From RGIG1681 sp017467625 (GTDB lineage: Bacteria; Bacillota; Clostridia; Christensenellales; UBA1242), in assembly GCA_017467625.1 (NCBI GenBank), contig JAFUSN010000004.1:558001-622000 (forward strand): 64,000 nucleotides of DNA, read 5' to 3'. Under the pieces are notes generated by a model, which had not been told where the DNA came from, ran no database searches, and saw only the letters and a program-made list of their open reading frames with translations. The position numbers and the translations under genes are program-made. This document shows, in pieces, positions 41,522 through 51,390 of this stretch; positions within the stretch are counted from its first letter, which is position 1, and every line of letters begins with the position of its first letter.

Positions 41522-43537
41522 ATGGCTGAAACTAAAAAGGCAACAAAAACTGTTGAAGAAGTAAAAACTAAAACGAAATCATATGATGCAAAAGATATCC
41601 AAATTTTAGAGGGTCTTGATGCTGTTAGGCTTAGACCGGGTATGTATATTGGAACAACGGGACCAAAAGGTCTTCATCATTTAATTTGGGAAATTGTTGA
41701 CAATTCAGTTGATGAAGCAGCAAATGGATATTGTTCAAGGATTATTGTTACACTTTATCAAGATGGATCAATTTCTGTTGAAGATAACGGAAGGGGAATT
41801 CCTGTTGCAATCCATCCACAAAAAAAAGTGTCTGCTGCTGAGGTTGTTTTTACAGAGCTTCATGCTGGTGGAAAATTTAATAATGAAAACTATGCATATT
41901 CTGGTGGTCTTCATGGTGTTGGTGCGTCAGTTGTAAATGCACTTTCAAGATGGCTTAAACTTGAAATTTCAAGAGATGGAAAAAAATATATCCAAGAATA
42001 TGAAAGCAAGGCTGATGAAAAGGGAAAGGTTCGCGGAGGTGTTCCACTTTATCCTTTGAAAGAGGTTGGAAAAAGTGTTACAAGTGGAACGAAAGTAACA
42101 TTTAAGCCAGATGATAGAATTTTTGAAACGGTTCAATTTAATGTTGGAACAATTAAAGAACATCTTGAGGAGGTTGCATTTTTAAACAAAGGGCTTGAAG
42201 TTGATTTTGTTGTTGAAGCTGCAAAACAAGAGGATTCAAAGTCTTATTCATTTAAATATGATGGTGGCGTTATTGATTTTGTTAAATACATTAATGAATC
42301 AAAGAACACACTTTACGATGATCCAATTTACATTTATGGGGAAAGTGATGATATTAAAGTTGAAGTTGCTATGCAACACACAGATGGTTATACAGAAAGT
42401 ACTTTTTCATATGTAAATAATATTCAAACACCAGATGGTGGAACTCATGAAATCGGATTTAAGAGTGGACTTACTCGTGCAATTCAAGAAGTTGCGTCAA
42501 AAACTGGAAGCATCAAAGAAAAAGATGCGGGAATGCTTGTTGGAGATGATTTTAGAGAGGGACTTACAACTGTTATTTTGGTTAAAATGAAAACAGTTGA
42601 GTTTGAGGGACAAACTAAATCTAAGCTCGGAAATCCACAAGCTCGTCCAGCAGTTGAAAGTGTTGTTTATAAGGGACTTGTTGAATATTTTTCAGGAAAG
42701 AAGACTGGTAAAATTTTATCTTCTGTTTTAGACAAAGCGCTTGGAGCGGCAAAGGCAAGAGAGGCTTCACGAAAAGCAAAGGAAATTGCAAGACAGAAAA
42801 ATTCAATTGAAAACTCAACACTCATTGGAAAACTTGCTTCATGCACTGGCAAAAATTATGCTAATAACGAAATATTTATTGTTGAAGGTGATTCGGCTGG
42901 TGGAAGTTGTAAACAAGCAAGAGATAGACATTTTCAGGCAATTTTACCACTTCGTGGTAAACCACTTAATGTTGAAAAAAAGCGTATTGATCAAGTTTTA
43001 ATGAATGATGAGTTTAGAACTTTGATTTCAGCACTGGGTGCTGGAATTGGAGAAGACTTTAATGTGGATGCAATTAAATATAATAAAATTATTATATTGG
43101 CAGATGCCGACCAAGATGGATTTCATATTAGAAGCATTTTATTAACATTTTTCTTTAGATATATGAAACCTCTTATAACACACGGTCATGTGTTTATTGG
43201 TCTTCCTCCACTATATAGAATTTCAAAACGAGATAAAATTGAATATGTTTATTCTGATGCTGAACTTCCAGAGGCGATAAAAAGAGTTGGGAAAGGTTAC
43301 AAACTTCAAAGATATAAAGGTTTGGGTGAAATGGATAAAGATCAGCTTTGGGATACAACAATGGATCCTCTTCAAAGAACACTTGTTCAAGTTACAATTG
43401 AAGACGCTGCTGAAGCAGAAAAAATGATTTCAACTTGGATGGGTGATAATGTAGAACTTAGAAAAGATTATATTGCTGAACATGCAAACTTTTCTAGAGT
43501 TGACTCTCTTTCAGAGTTTATGAACAAAAAGAAATAA
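41522..43537 (+). CDS. parE: Type IIA topoisomerase subunit B (ParE/GyrB)
   Basis: ATPase subunit, 671 aa, with a Lys/Thr-rich 20-residue N-terminal tail. The GHKL domain has EIVDNSVDEA, DNGRGIPV and GGLHGVGASVVNALS. The transducer follows, then the TOPRIM domain with EGDSAGGS and DADQDGFHI, and the C-terminal QRYKGLGEM. Full length. The adjacent A subunit lacks a GyrA box, which favours a topoisomerase IV-like decatenase, but ParE and GyrB cannot be separated by these motifs alone. SD GGAGG precedes ATG 41522. Confidence 0.9.
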   Translation: MAETKKATKTVEEVKTKTKSYDAKDIQILEGLDAVRLRPGMYIGTTGPKGLHHLIWEIVDNSVDEAANGYCSRIIVTLYQDGSISVEDNGRGIPVAIHPQKKVSAAEVVFTELHAGGKFNNENYAYSGGLHGVGASVVNALSRWLKLEISRDGKKYIQEYESKADEKGKVRGGVPLYPLKEVGKSVTSGTKVTFKPDDRIFETVQFNVGTIKEHLEEVAFLNKGLEVDFVVEAAKQEDSKSYSFKYDGGVIDFVKYINESKNTLYDDPIYIYGESDDIKVEVAMQHTDGYTESTFSYVNNIQTPDGGTHEIGFKSGLTRAIQEVASKTGSIKEKDAGMLVGDDFREGLTTVILVKMKTVEFEGQTKSKLGNPQARPAVESVVYKGLVEYFSGKKTGKILSSVLDKALGAAKAREASRKAKEIARQKNSIENSTLIGKLASCTGKNYANNEIFIVEGDSAGGSCKQARDRHFQAILPLRGKPLNVEKKRIDQVLMNDEFRTLISALGAGIGEDFNVDAIKYNKIIILADADQDGFHIRSILLTFFFRYMKPLITHGHVFIGLPPLYRISKRDKIEYVYSDAELPEAIKRVGKGYKLQRYKGLGEMDKDQLWDTTMDPLQRTLVQVTIEDAAEAEKMISTWMGDNVELRKDYIAEHANFSRVDSLSEFMNKKK

Positions 43538-43551
43538 TAAAGGATTTTGAT

Positions 43552-46059
43552 ATGAGCGAAAAAATTGAAAACGAAGAATTGGAACAAGAAACTGAAGATG
43601 AAGAAGCTAATGTGATTGATGGCAGTGGCTTTGGTAAAAGCGTTATCCAAAAAGACATTGATCAAGTTTTAAGTGAATCAATGATTCCTTATTCTGAGCA
43701 TGTTATTTTGGAAAGAGCACTTCCAAGAGTTGAAGATGGACTTAAACCAGTTCAAAGAAGGATTTTATATACACTTCATGAACTTGATATTACTCCTGAC
43801 AAAGATTACAAGAAAAGCGCTAGAATTGTTGGAGAATGTTTGGGTAAATTCCATCCACATGGAGACACTTCTGTTTATGATGCTATGGTTAGAATGGCAC
43901 AAGATTTTAATATGAGAGAAGTTTTGGTTGACGGACATGGAAACTATGGTTCAGTTGATGGTGATGGAGCTGCTGCTATGCGTTATACTGAAGCGCGCAT
44001 GGCGCCTCTTGCACTTGAAGTTCTTCGTGATTTAGACAAGGAAACTGTTGATTGGACATTGAATTTTGATGATACACTTCAAGAACCTGTTACATTGCCT
44101 TGCCGTTTTCCTAATATATTAGTCAATGGAGCAAATGGAATTGCTATTGGACTTGCAACTAATATTCCAACACATAACCTTGGTGAAGTTATTTCAGGTG
44201 CAGTTGCAATGATTGATAATAAAGACATTACTCTTGATGAGATGATGAAAATTATTCCTGGACCTGATTTTCCAACTGGTGGATATATTATTGCAGGTGA
44301 TGAACTTAGAACCGCTTATGAAACAGGTAAGGGTAAAATTTTAATTAGGGCAAAAGTTCATGTTGAAGGCAAAACAAATGAAAAGAAAAATATTGTTATA
44401 ACAGAACTTCCATATCAAGTTAATAAAGCAAAGCTTTTGCAACGTATTTTAGAAGTTAGAGATAGCAAAAAATATGATTTATCATGTATAACTGAAATTT
44501 TGGATGAATCAGACAGATCGGGAACAAGAGCAGTTATTAGACTAAAAAAAGATGCTGATGTAAATAAAGTTATTGATATTCTCTTCAAAGAAACAGATAT
44601 GCAAGTTTCTTATGGAATAAATATGGTTGCAATTGCAGATGGCAGACCTCAACTTATGGGTATTATGGATATGCTTGCATATTATATCAATTATCAAAGA
44701 GAAGTTGTTTACAGAAGAACAAAATATGATCTTGATATTGCAAAAGAGCGAGAGCATATTTTACTTGGACTTATTGTTGCAGTTAAAAATATTGATGAAG
44801 TTGTTAAAATTATCAAAACATCAGAAGATACAAGCGATGCAAAACGCAGACTTATGGAACGTTTTGTTTTGTCTGAAAAACAGGCTCAAGCAATTTTGGA
44901 TATGCGACTTGCAAGATTAACTTCACTTGAAGTATATAAACTTGAGCAAGAATTAAAAGAAGTTCAAGCACTTATTGCAAAACTTTCAGCTATTGTTGCA
45001 TCTAAAAAACTTCAATTTGAAATTGTTAAACAAGAAATGCTTGAAATTAAAAAGAAGTTTAAAGATCCAAGAAGGTCGGAAGTTATTTCAAATATTGAAA
45101 ATTACAAGCTTTCTAGTGAAAGTTCATCTCTTTCAAAGGGAAGTCAAAATGTTTATGTTGCCATTTCAGCAAATGGACTTATTAAGAGCATGACACCATC
45201 AATGGTTTCAGGTTCAAGTAAACTTTGGACCGATAAGTCAAGGCTTAATGAGGCACATGTAGCCTTTACAAAAACGCAAACTGATAAAGATGTTTTAGTA
45301 TTTACCAATAAGGGAAATGCTTTTAAAGTTGATGTTGGTGGGCTTCCTGTTTCAAAATGGAAAGAAAAGGGGATTGAATTTAATAAACTTGTTTCAGGTG
45401 TATCAAATGGTGAAATTCCTGTTGGAATTATTGAATGTCCAACTGAAGAAACCAGCAAACAACTTTTATTCTTTACAAAAGATGGAATGATTAAAAAATC
45501 TAATCTTAACGAATATATTGTTTCAAAAACTAGTTTCCAAGCCGTAAAACTTAAAGATGGTGATGAACTGCTTTCAGTTGAGTTTGATAGGGATGATACA
45601 ACAATTTTATTTGTTACAAAACTTGGTATGGGACTCAATGCAGAAAAGAACGATATTCCTGAGCAAGGTAGAGTTTCTGGCGGTGTTAAAGGAGTTCTTT
45701 TAGCTGATAATGATTGTGTTGTGTTTGCTGGTCAAGTTGTTAAAGGGCAGTCAGTTGTTTTGGTGTCTGATAATGCATACGCAAAACAAATTAATGTTTC
45801 AGAAATTGATGTTCTTGCAAGGTATAGAAAAGGTGTTAAAGTTTTTGATTTGAAAGGTGCAAATCAAAGTGGACAAATGATTATTTGTGCAGGCACATTT
45901 AATGAAGAAGATGATGTTGTTATTTTAACTAATGAAGATGAGTATTCAGCAATTTCAATTTCTTTGATTGAAGAAGATACTCGAACTGGTAAGGGTAAAT
46001 CTCTTTCAGTTGACAATAAGAAACAAATTAAGTATGCGGTTATTAGACATAATAGTTAA
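43552..46059 (+). CDS. parC: Type IIA topoisomerase subunit A (ParC/GyrA)
   Basis: DNA cleavage subunit, 835 aa. An acidic N-terminal tail precedes the winged helix domain: ALPRVEDGLKPVQRRILY, the quinolone region HPHGDTSVYDAMVRMAQDF, and the catalytic Tyr145 in AAMRYTEARM. The C-terminal beta-pinwheel has about six blades. Blade 1 reads NGLIKSMTPSMVSGSSK where gyrase carries the QRRGGKG box, so the wrapping motif of gyrase is missing and a topoisomerase IV-like activity is likely. It lies fourteen bases after subunit B, in one operon. Confidence 0.9.
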   Translation: MSEKIENEELEQETEDEEANVIDGSGFGKSVIQKDIDQVLSESMIPYSEHVILERALPRVEDGLKPVQRRILYTLHELDITPDKDYKKSARIVGECLGKFHPHGDTSVYDAMVRMAQDFNMREVLVDGHGNYGSVDGDGAAAMRYTEARMAPLALEVLRDLDKETVDWTLNFDDTLQEPVTLPCRFPNILVNGANGIAIGLATNIPTHNLGEVISGAVAMIDNKDITLDEMMKIIPGPDFPTGGYIIAGDELRTAYETGKGKILIRAKVHVEGKTNEKKNIVITELPYQVNKAKLLQRILEVRDSKKYDLSCITEILDESDRSGTRAVIRLKKDADVNKVIDILFKETDMQVSYGINMVAIADGRPQLMGIMDMLAYYINYQREVVYRRTKYDLDIAKEREHILLGLIVAVKNIDEVVKIIKTSEDTSDAKRRLMERFVLSEKQAQAILDMRLARLTSLEVYKLEQELKEVQALIAKLSAIVASKKLQFEIVKQEMLEIKKKFKDPRRSEVISNIENYKLSSESSSLSKGSQNVYVAISANGLIKSMTPSMVSGSSKLWTDKSRLNEAHVAFTKTQTDKDVLVFTNKGNAFKVDVGGLPVSKWKEKGIEFNKLVSGVSNGEIPVGIIECPTEETSKQLLFFTKDGMIKKSNLNEYIVSKTSFQAVKLKDGDELLSVEFDRDDTTILFVTKLGMGLNAEKNDIPEQGRVSGGVKGVLLADNDCVVFAGQVVKGQSVVLVSDNAYAKQINVSEIDVLARYRKGVKVFDLKGANQSGQMIICAGTFNEEDDVVILTNEDEYSAISISLIEEDTRTGKGKSLSVDNKKQIKYAVIRHNS

Positions 46060-46077
46060 AATTACTAAATCATTTAT

Positions 46078-46106
46078 TTGACCTAAAAATTAAGCTTTGT
46101 TATAAT
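46078..46106 (+). promoter_or_regulatory. Promoter of the gene at 46125
   Basis: TTGACC (46078-46083), a 17-base spacer and an extended -10, TG-T-TATAAT (46098-46106). Confidence 0.65.
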
Positions 46107-46124
46107 TAAGTTGGTAGGAGTGGT

Positions 46125-47267
46125 ATGGGCTTATTTGGAAAAAAGAAAAAGCAACCAAAAATTGAAAAAGTTTTTGAAGACTCATCTAAAACAGATGAGA
46201 GCGTTTCTTCTGCTGAAAAAGAGGCCGATGCAGCTATTATTCCGGAATTAAAAGAAGAAGAAAATCCTGAAGAAAAATTATCCGATGCGCAAAGAAATAA
46301 AATTGAAAAACTTGATAATGTTAAGGATAAAATTTCCAAGATTCTCCAGTCTTCAAACATTGAAATTGTTGACGAAAACTTTGGTGATGAATATGAGTCT
46401 GGTGGAGCAGGTGGAGATGATCAGCAACAACAGGATTATGATGCTCTTAAGGCTCTGTTTGGTGGCAAGGATAAGGGGAAAACCCAAGAGTTAACCTTAA
46501 CTATAGATGATTTTGATTACACATACACAGGTCAATATGTTGATGAATTTGATTTGATGCATGTTAAAAGCATTAAGAAAATTCGTTTACAAAGAAAACA
46601 TTCAAAACATTTTAAAAGGTTTATAATTGCTGCAGTTTTAGTTGTTTTGATTGGTGTTGGTGCATTTTTGGGATATTATTTTACAAGGCAAACGCCAGTT
46701 GTTTTAGCTTCTGTTCAGCTCAATCAAACAGAACACGATTATTATCAAAATGATAAGTTTGATTATACTGGATTATATTTCATTTTGAAATATTCTGATG
46801 GAAAAACGACAAATGTAAAACTGAATGATTCATTTAGAACAAATATTATTGGACAGTATACTTCAAGTGATGGGATTATATTTACGGGAAATGCGGGCTC
46901 AACTGTTACATTAACCTTTACATATGAGTCAAGTAGTGTTCAATATGTTGTGAATATTAAGCAAAAGCAGATTAGTGGAATTAGTGCAATTTATACAAAT
47001 GGATTATTTAATTTAAATGTTGGTGATGTTATTACAGAAGATTATTTAAAGGTACTTGTTAAGTATGCAAACTATGGCGAAGAAAAGTTAGACATGTCTT
47101 CACAGATAACACTAAATGTTGATGGGACTACAATTAGTTATAATTCAACATCAAAAGGATTTGTGCTTACAAATGCAGTAACTTCATCATCAACAATCGT
47201 AATAAATTATGCAACATATAATTTGCAACTTACAAATGATGGTTTGAATTATAAAACTACAATATAA
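46125..47267 (+). CDS. Membrane protein with acidic cytoplasmic head and extracellular Ig-like repeats
   Basis: 380 aa, unrecognised as a whole. It starts MGLFGKKKKQ, followed by an acidic disordered region to about 145 with a short Gln run (DDQQQQDYDALKALF). A single transmembrane helix lies at about 166-186 (FIIAAVLVVLIGVGAFLGYYF) preceded by a basic stretch (RLQRKHSKHFKR), giving N-in topology. The extracellular part has at least two bacterial Ig-like (Big_3-type) units, recognisable from KYSDGKTTNVKLND and KYANYGEEKLDMSSQ. Probably a surface-binding or envelope protein. SD GGAG is only four bases from ATG. Confidence 0.75.
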   Translation: MGLFGKKKKQPKIEKVFEDSSKTDESVSSAEKEADAAIIPELKEEENPEEKLSDAQRNKIEKLDNVKDKISKILQSSNIEIVDENFGDEYESGGAGGDDQQQQDYDALKALFGGKDKGKTQELTLTIDDFDYTYTGQYVDEFDLMHVKSIKKIRLQRKHSKHFKRFIIAAVLVVLIGVGAFLGYYFTRQTPVVLASVQLNQTEHDYYQNDKFDYTGLYFILKYSDGKTTNVKLNDSFRTNIIGQYTSSDGIIFTGNAGSTVTLTFTYESSSVQYVVNIKQKQISGISAIYTNGLFNLNVGDVITEDYLKVLVKYANYGEEKLDMSSQITLNVDGTTISYNSTSKGFVLTNAVTSSSTIVINYATYNLQLTNDGLNYKTTI

Positions 47268-47292
47268 AAATAGGGCATAGCCCTATTTTTTT
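47264..47292. terminator. Bidirectional terminator between convergent genes
   Basis: AAATAGGGC-ATA-GCCCTATTT with A and T flanks; the stop of the minus-strand gene lies inside. Confidence 0.85.
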
Positions 47293-48683
47293 ATTTCAAC
47301 ATTTTCAATATGGGAATATGGAACTCTTGAAACAACCTGTGGAGCGGCACCATATAAAAAGTTATGTGAATTTGATTGTTCAGTTGTTTTATTTTGCTCT
47401 TGGTTTGGCCTATTTCTTAAAATTCTTCGTGTTCTGTTTGCTTTAAAAATTTTAGCTTCTGAATTTTGATTTTGATCATCCACACTTTTTGCCTTATTAA
47501 ATTCATCTGTAGAGTTTAAATTGTTGTTACTTTGTTGTGTTACATTGGTTTGTGAACTAGTGTTTAAGTTGCTGTTTTGATTTGTTTGTAATTGAAAATT
47601 TAAATTGTTTTTTAAACTACTGTTATTTTGATTTTGCCCAGAATTATTTTGAGCGGTTGTTATTCTATTAAAATTTTGATTTGTTGTTGGGTTGTCTTGA
47701 GTTGTTTGTGTTGGACTTTGGTTCAAAGGCATAGCCTTAGTGTAGGTATTATTTTGAGTTATTTCTGTTGTTTTTTCTTGATTTAATTCATTTTCTAGTT
47801 TAAATCCAAGTGAATTTGCAATTGTTTTTGCAAGCTCTGCATTATTATTTGTGGAGCTTTTTATATTATTGATTAAGTTTTCATAAACGTTAGTAAGTTT
47901 TGAATTATAGTATGGTGATAAATCGTTTAAATTTAATTCAAGAATGTTAGTGATTGAATCAACTGCTGAGATTGTAGCATCAATTTTGCTAGCACGATTT
48001 TCAAGGGCTTCACCAGATTTAATTATATAATAATTAACCAAATTATTATTAGAATTTGAGTTTGCCAAATCAGTTGCACGGCTTAATTGATTTTTTACCA
48101 TTCCACGATTTCCATTTAAAAATGATGAGTTTTCATTGATGACATTTATATATGCATTGATTGCAACTTTATTATCTTCACTTAAATTGATATGGCCAAC
48201 TGCAAGTTCATTGGCATAAATCATTAAAATTGAACGCTTTAATATGAGAGAATTGATTTTATTTGAAATTTCATTGGATGATTCTTCAATTTTTTCTGTT
48301 GAAAAATTCATTGAAAAATTTAAAGATGTTCCATTATCATTGGATGTTAGTGAAACAAATGGTTTATCCGAAAGGATAAACAGCTTAAAATTATCATTTT
48401 TTTCTGTTGGTTGAATTATTGTGTTTTCAATATTAGATGATGAATTTTCAGATAATAATTTGTCATTAACTTGCATAATTGCAGTTTCAACAATTTTTCC
48501 AGTATGTGGTGTTTCAGTAGTAGTTTCAACATAATCTAAATTATTTATACTTGAAACAAATTCGGCCATACATTTATCAATTTTTCCGGCAATTTTTGAA
48601 TTATTTGGAGCACAAGCAATTCCACTTACTGTTGCAATTGACAAAATTGATGCTGTGAAAATTCTTTTTATATTTTTATTCAT
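47283..48683 (-). CDS. Secreted Asn/Gln/Ser/Thr-rich protein
   Basis: 466 aa from ATG 48683, six bases after GGAGGT. An N-terminal signal peptide (MNKNIKRIFTASILSIATVSGIACAP) is likely; the Cys25 context (SGIAC) is a poor lipobox, so lipoprotein processing is uncertain. The middle (about 30-300) is helical and moderately structured. Residues about 305-430 are low-complexity Asn/Gln/Thr (QNNSGQNQNNSSLKN), then RTRRILRNRPNQEQNK. It is not a family I know. Its place next to spoVA genes hints at a spore or envelope role, without proof. Confidence 0.7.
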   Translation of the reverse strand: MNKNIKRIFTASILSIATVSGIACAPNNSKIAGKIDKCMAEFVSSINNLDYVETTTETPHTGKIVETAIMQVNDKLLSENSSSNIENTIIQPTEKNDNFKLFILSDKPFVSLTSNDNGTSLNFSMNFSTEKIEESSNEISNKINSLILKRSILMIYANELAVGHINLSEDNKVAINAYINVINENSSFLNGNRGMVKNQLSRATDLANSNSNNNLVNYYIIKSGEALENRASKIDATISAVDSITNILELNLNDLSPYYNSKLTNVYENLINNIKSSTNNNAELAKTIANSLGFKLENELNQEKTTEITQNNTYTKAMPLNQSPTQTTQDNPTTNQNFNRITTAQNNSGQNQNNSSLKNNLNFQLQTNQNSNLNTSSQTNVTQQSNNNLNSTDEFNKAKSVDDQNQNSEAKIFKANRTRRILRNRPNQEQNKTTEQSNSHNFLYGAAPQVVSRVPYSHIENVEIKK

Positions 48684-48802
48684 ATTACCTCCGCTTTTTA
48701 ATTTAGTGTTTTGCAAATTTCGAAAAATTATTTATAAATTGAATAAATTTAATTATTTTGCTAAAAATTTTAATTAAAAATGCGTTTTATTGAGGTGATA
48801 AT

Positions 48803-49261
48803 ATGGCAAATACAAATATTAGGAATCAAAACTATTTACTTTATGTTGAAAGGGAGACTCCGAAAACAGGATGGCTTAATTCCTTATTTCATTCTTTTAT
48901 TGTTGGTGGAATGATTTGCTGTTTTGGGCAAATGTTCATTGATATTATTCGTGCTTATAATCCAACCATGGACTTACTTCGTGCGGGCGCTTGGGCAAGT
49001 GTTATAGTTATTACTTTAACAATTATTTTAACTGGTTTTGGTGTATTTGATCGCATTGCAAAATTTGGAGGGGCTGGAACATTTATCCCGATTTCTGGTT
49101 TTGCAAATTCAATTGCGTCTTGTGCTATCGAATTTAAAAATGAAGGACTTGTTTTTGGTGTTGGATCAAAAATGTTTGTTGTTGCAGGCCCTGTTTTGGT
49201 TAATGGCGTTGCATATTCCATTATTGTTGGAATTGTATATTTATTAATTACAATTTTTTAG
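48803..49261 (+). CDS. spoVAC: Stage V sporulation protein AC
   Basis: 152 aa inner-membrane channel subunit for dipicolinic acid uptake into, and release from, the spore core. After a short polar N terminus come four hydrophobic segments with the family motifs SLFHSFIVGGMICCFGQ, FDRIAKFGGAGTFIPISGFANS and GVGSKMFVVAGPVLVNG. It is first of the compact spoVAC-VAD-VAE set found in clostridia. Such operons are controlled by the forespore sigma factor G; no confident sigma-G promoter was assigned. Confidence 0.97.
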   Translation: MANTNIRNQNYLLYVERETPKTGWLNSLFHSFIVGGMICCFGQMFIDIIRAYNPTMDLLRAGAWASVIVITLTIILTGFGVFDRIAKFGGAGTFIPISGFANSIASCAIEFKNEGLVFGVGSKMFVVAGPVLVNGVAYSIIVGIVYLLITIF

Positions 49262-49269
49262 GAGATATT

Positions 49270-50289
49270 ATGAAAAGAATAGGAAAACAAACTCTCGAAA
49301 TTGAAAAAGGTGTCTTTATAATTGGAAGAGGATCACTTGTTGGTGAAAAGGAAAAGATGGGAGCTTTTAGAGCTTATATGCAAAATAGTGTTGATGATGA
49401 CAAACTTGGTGAAGAGACCTTTGAAAAGGGTGAGAGAAAGATGCTCAGATTAATTAATAAGCGAACAATTAAAGATGCAAAAATTAATGTTGATGATATT
49501 GATTTATATTTGGGTGGAGACCTAATGAATCAACTTGTTTCAAGTAATTATGTTGCAGGAATTCTTCAAACTCCTTTTGTTGGAATTTATTCTGCTTGCT
49601 CAACAATAACTGCAAGTATTGGCATTGCTGCTGCGTTAATTGATGCTGGTGGATTTAATAATATTTTATGTTCAACTATAAGTCATTTTAGTTCAGCTGA
49701 AAGGCAGTATCGCTATCCGCTTGAATTTGGAAATCAACGTCAGAGTTATTCACAGTGGACCGTTACTGCTGGCGGTGGTTTTGTTTTATCAAATAAAATG
49801 TCTCAAATAAAAGTTAAACAAATTTGTTTTGGAAGAGTTCAGGATTTTGGAGTTGTTGATATTGCAAATATGGGTGCGGCTATGGCACCTGCCGCATGTG
49901 ATACGCTATGTAACTATTTTGATGATACAAAAACTCAACCTGATGATTATGATTTAATTGTTACAGGAGACCTGGGAAAACTTGGATCTGATATTTTAAG
50001 AGATTTGATTTTAGAAAGAGGATATAATTTAAAACAAAATTATATAGATTTGGGTCATGCAATTTATTTGTTTGATGAAGAGGCGTATCAAGGTGGAAGC
50101 GGGGCGGGATGTTCAGCATCAGTTTTATCAACTTATATTATTGATAAAATGTTGGCTAAAAAATTTAAAAAAGTTTTAGTGGCTGCAACCGGAGCGCTTA
50201 TGAGTACAGTTTCTAATCAACAGGGCGATTCCATTCCTGGTGTTTCACATTTAATTGAACTTGAATATGTTGGAGGTAAAAATGGCTAA
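49270..50289 (+). CDS. spoVAD: Stage V sporulation protein AD
   Basis: 339 aa soluble, thiolase-fold protein that binds dipicolinic acid and works with the SpoVA channel. It is recognised from VFIIGRGSLVGEKEKMGAF, SACSTITASIGIAAALIDAGG, the FGNQRQSYSQWTVTAGGG segment and the C-terminal GGSGAGCSASVLSTY. SD AGGAG; it starts nine bases after spoVAC and overlaps spoVAE by eight bases. Confidence 0.97.
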   Translation: MKRIGKQTLEIEKGVFIIGRGSLVGEKEKMGAFRAYMQNSVDDDKLGEETFEKGERKMLRLINKRTIKDAKINVDDIDLYLGGDLMNQLVSSNYVAGILQTPFVGIYSACSTITASIGIAAALIDAGGFNNILCSTISHFSSAERQYRYPLEFGNQRQSYSQWTVTAGGGFVLSNKMSQIKVKQICFGRVQDFGVVDIANMGAAMAPAACDTLCNYFDDTKTQPDDYDLIVTGDLGKLGSDILRDLILERGYNLKQNYIDLGHAIYLFDEEAYQGGSGAGCSASVLSTYIIDKMLAKKFKKVLVAATGALMSTVSNQQGDSIPGVSHLIELEYVGGKNG

Positions 50290-50656
50290 TGCGTTGCTTA
50301 TGTATTTAAAAGTATTTTTTGTTGGTGGAGCAATATGTTTAATTGCAGAGTTTATTGAAATTAAAACCAAAATTACACCTGCTAGAATTCTGGTAATTTT
50401 TTTAATGGCTGGTGCAATACTTGGAGGATTTGGGCTCTATAATTATTTAGTTGAGTGGGCAGGTGCTGGGGCAACTCTTCCAATAACTGGTTTTGGAAAT
50501 TCACTTGCAAGAGGTGCAATTGAAGGTGCAAAATCAAATGGGCTTTTTGGTGCAATTGGAGGTGGACTTATGGTTACATCGTGTGGAATAGCGATTTCAA
50601 TTGGATTGTCATATTTAGTTTCATTTTTTGTATCATCCAAAACAAAGAAAAATTAG
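50282..50656 (+). CDS. spoVAE: Stage V sporulation protein AE (AEb type)
   Basis: 124 aa membrane subunit of the SpoVA channel. It resembles SpoVAC in its core (FFVGGAICLIAEFIE, ILGGFGLYNYLVEWAGAGATLPITGFGNSLARG), which distinguishes AEb from the soluble AEa form. The start is ATG 50282, after TTGGAGG inside spoVAD. Last of the operon. Confidence 0.95.
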   Translation: MANALLMYLKVFFVGGAICLIAEFIEIKTKITPARILVIFLMAGAILGGFGLYNYLVEWAGAGATLPITGFGNSLARGAIEGAKSNGLFGAIGGGLMVTSCGIAISIGLSYLVSFFVSSKTKKN

Positions 50657-50691
50657 CATAATCATTTTTTCTTATGCATATATTTTAATAT

Positions 50692-51390
50692 ATGAAACAT
50701 CGCAAAAAATATTGTTTAAACGCTTATAATGTGCGAAAATATAATTTAAAACGCAAGTTATTTGCGTTTTTTATTATTATGAATATTATTTTAATTTTAT
50801 ATACAAAGTTTATAAGTGAACCAATTATTTATCGTAGTGTTTCTGCCAGCTTATCTTCAACAGCAACAAATTCAATTAATATGGCTGTTGCAGACGCGAT
50901 GAATCAAAATGCAAGTTTTTCAAATCTGATTTTAGTGACAAAAAATCAAAATAATGAAATTCAATCAATTAAAGCAGATACAGTTAAAGTGAATGTGCTT
51001 TCAAGATTAGTTACAAAACTTGTGCTAACAAATTTACTTGAAAATATAAAATTTCCAGTTAAAGTTGCACTTGGTGAATTTTCAGGAATTGCATTACTTT
51101 CTGGAAAAGGACCGGAAATATTAGTTAAAATTAAACCTTATGGTGAGGTATTTTGCGATTTTTCTTCAAGTTTTGATTCAGCTGGTGTGAATCAAACATA
51201 CCATAAACTTTACTTAAATGTTTTAGTTAAAATGAATGTGATTTTTCCATTTAAAAAACTGGTTGTTGACAGTTCAAGCAAAATACTCGTTGATGAAACT
51301 ATGATTATTGGTAAAATTCCTGATGTGTATTTGAATTCGAATAATTTGACTGATATGCTTAATATGGTCCCACAAAAGTTTACTTCTTGA
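50692..51390 (+). CDS. yunB: Sporulation protein YunB
   Basis: 232 aa. A basic N terminus (MKHRKKYC) and one transmembrane helix (about 23-42) are followed by an extracytoplasmic domain with the YunB hallmarks: IKADTVKVNVLSRLVTKL, VALGEFSGIALLSGKGPEILVKI and DSAGVNQTYHKLYLNV. YunB is needed for normal spore formation in Bacillus, in the mother cell; its molecular role is unknown. There is no Shine-Dalgarno; a TATATT box 7 bases upstream of ATG suggests a leaderless mRNA. Confidence 0.9.
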   Translation: MKHRKKYCLNAYNVRKYNLKRKLFAFFIIMNIILILYTKFISEPIIYRSVSASLSSTATNSINMAVADAMNQNASFSNLILVTKNQNNEIQSIKADTVKVNVLSRLVTKLVLTNLLENIKFPVKVALGEFSGIALLSGKGPEILVKIKPYGEVFCDFSSSFDSAGVNQTYHKLYLNVLVKMNVIFPFKKLVVDSSSKILVDETMIIGKIPDVYLNSNNLTDMLNMVPQKFTS

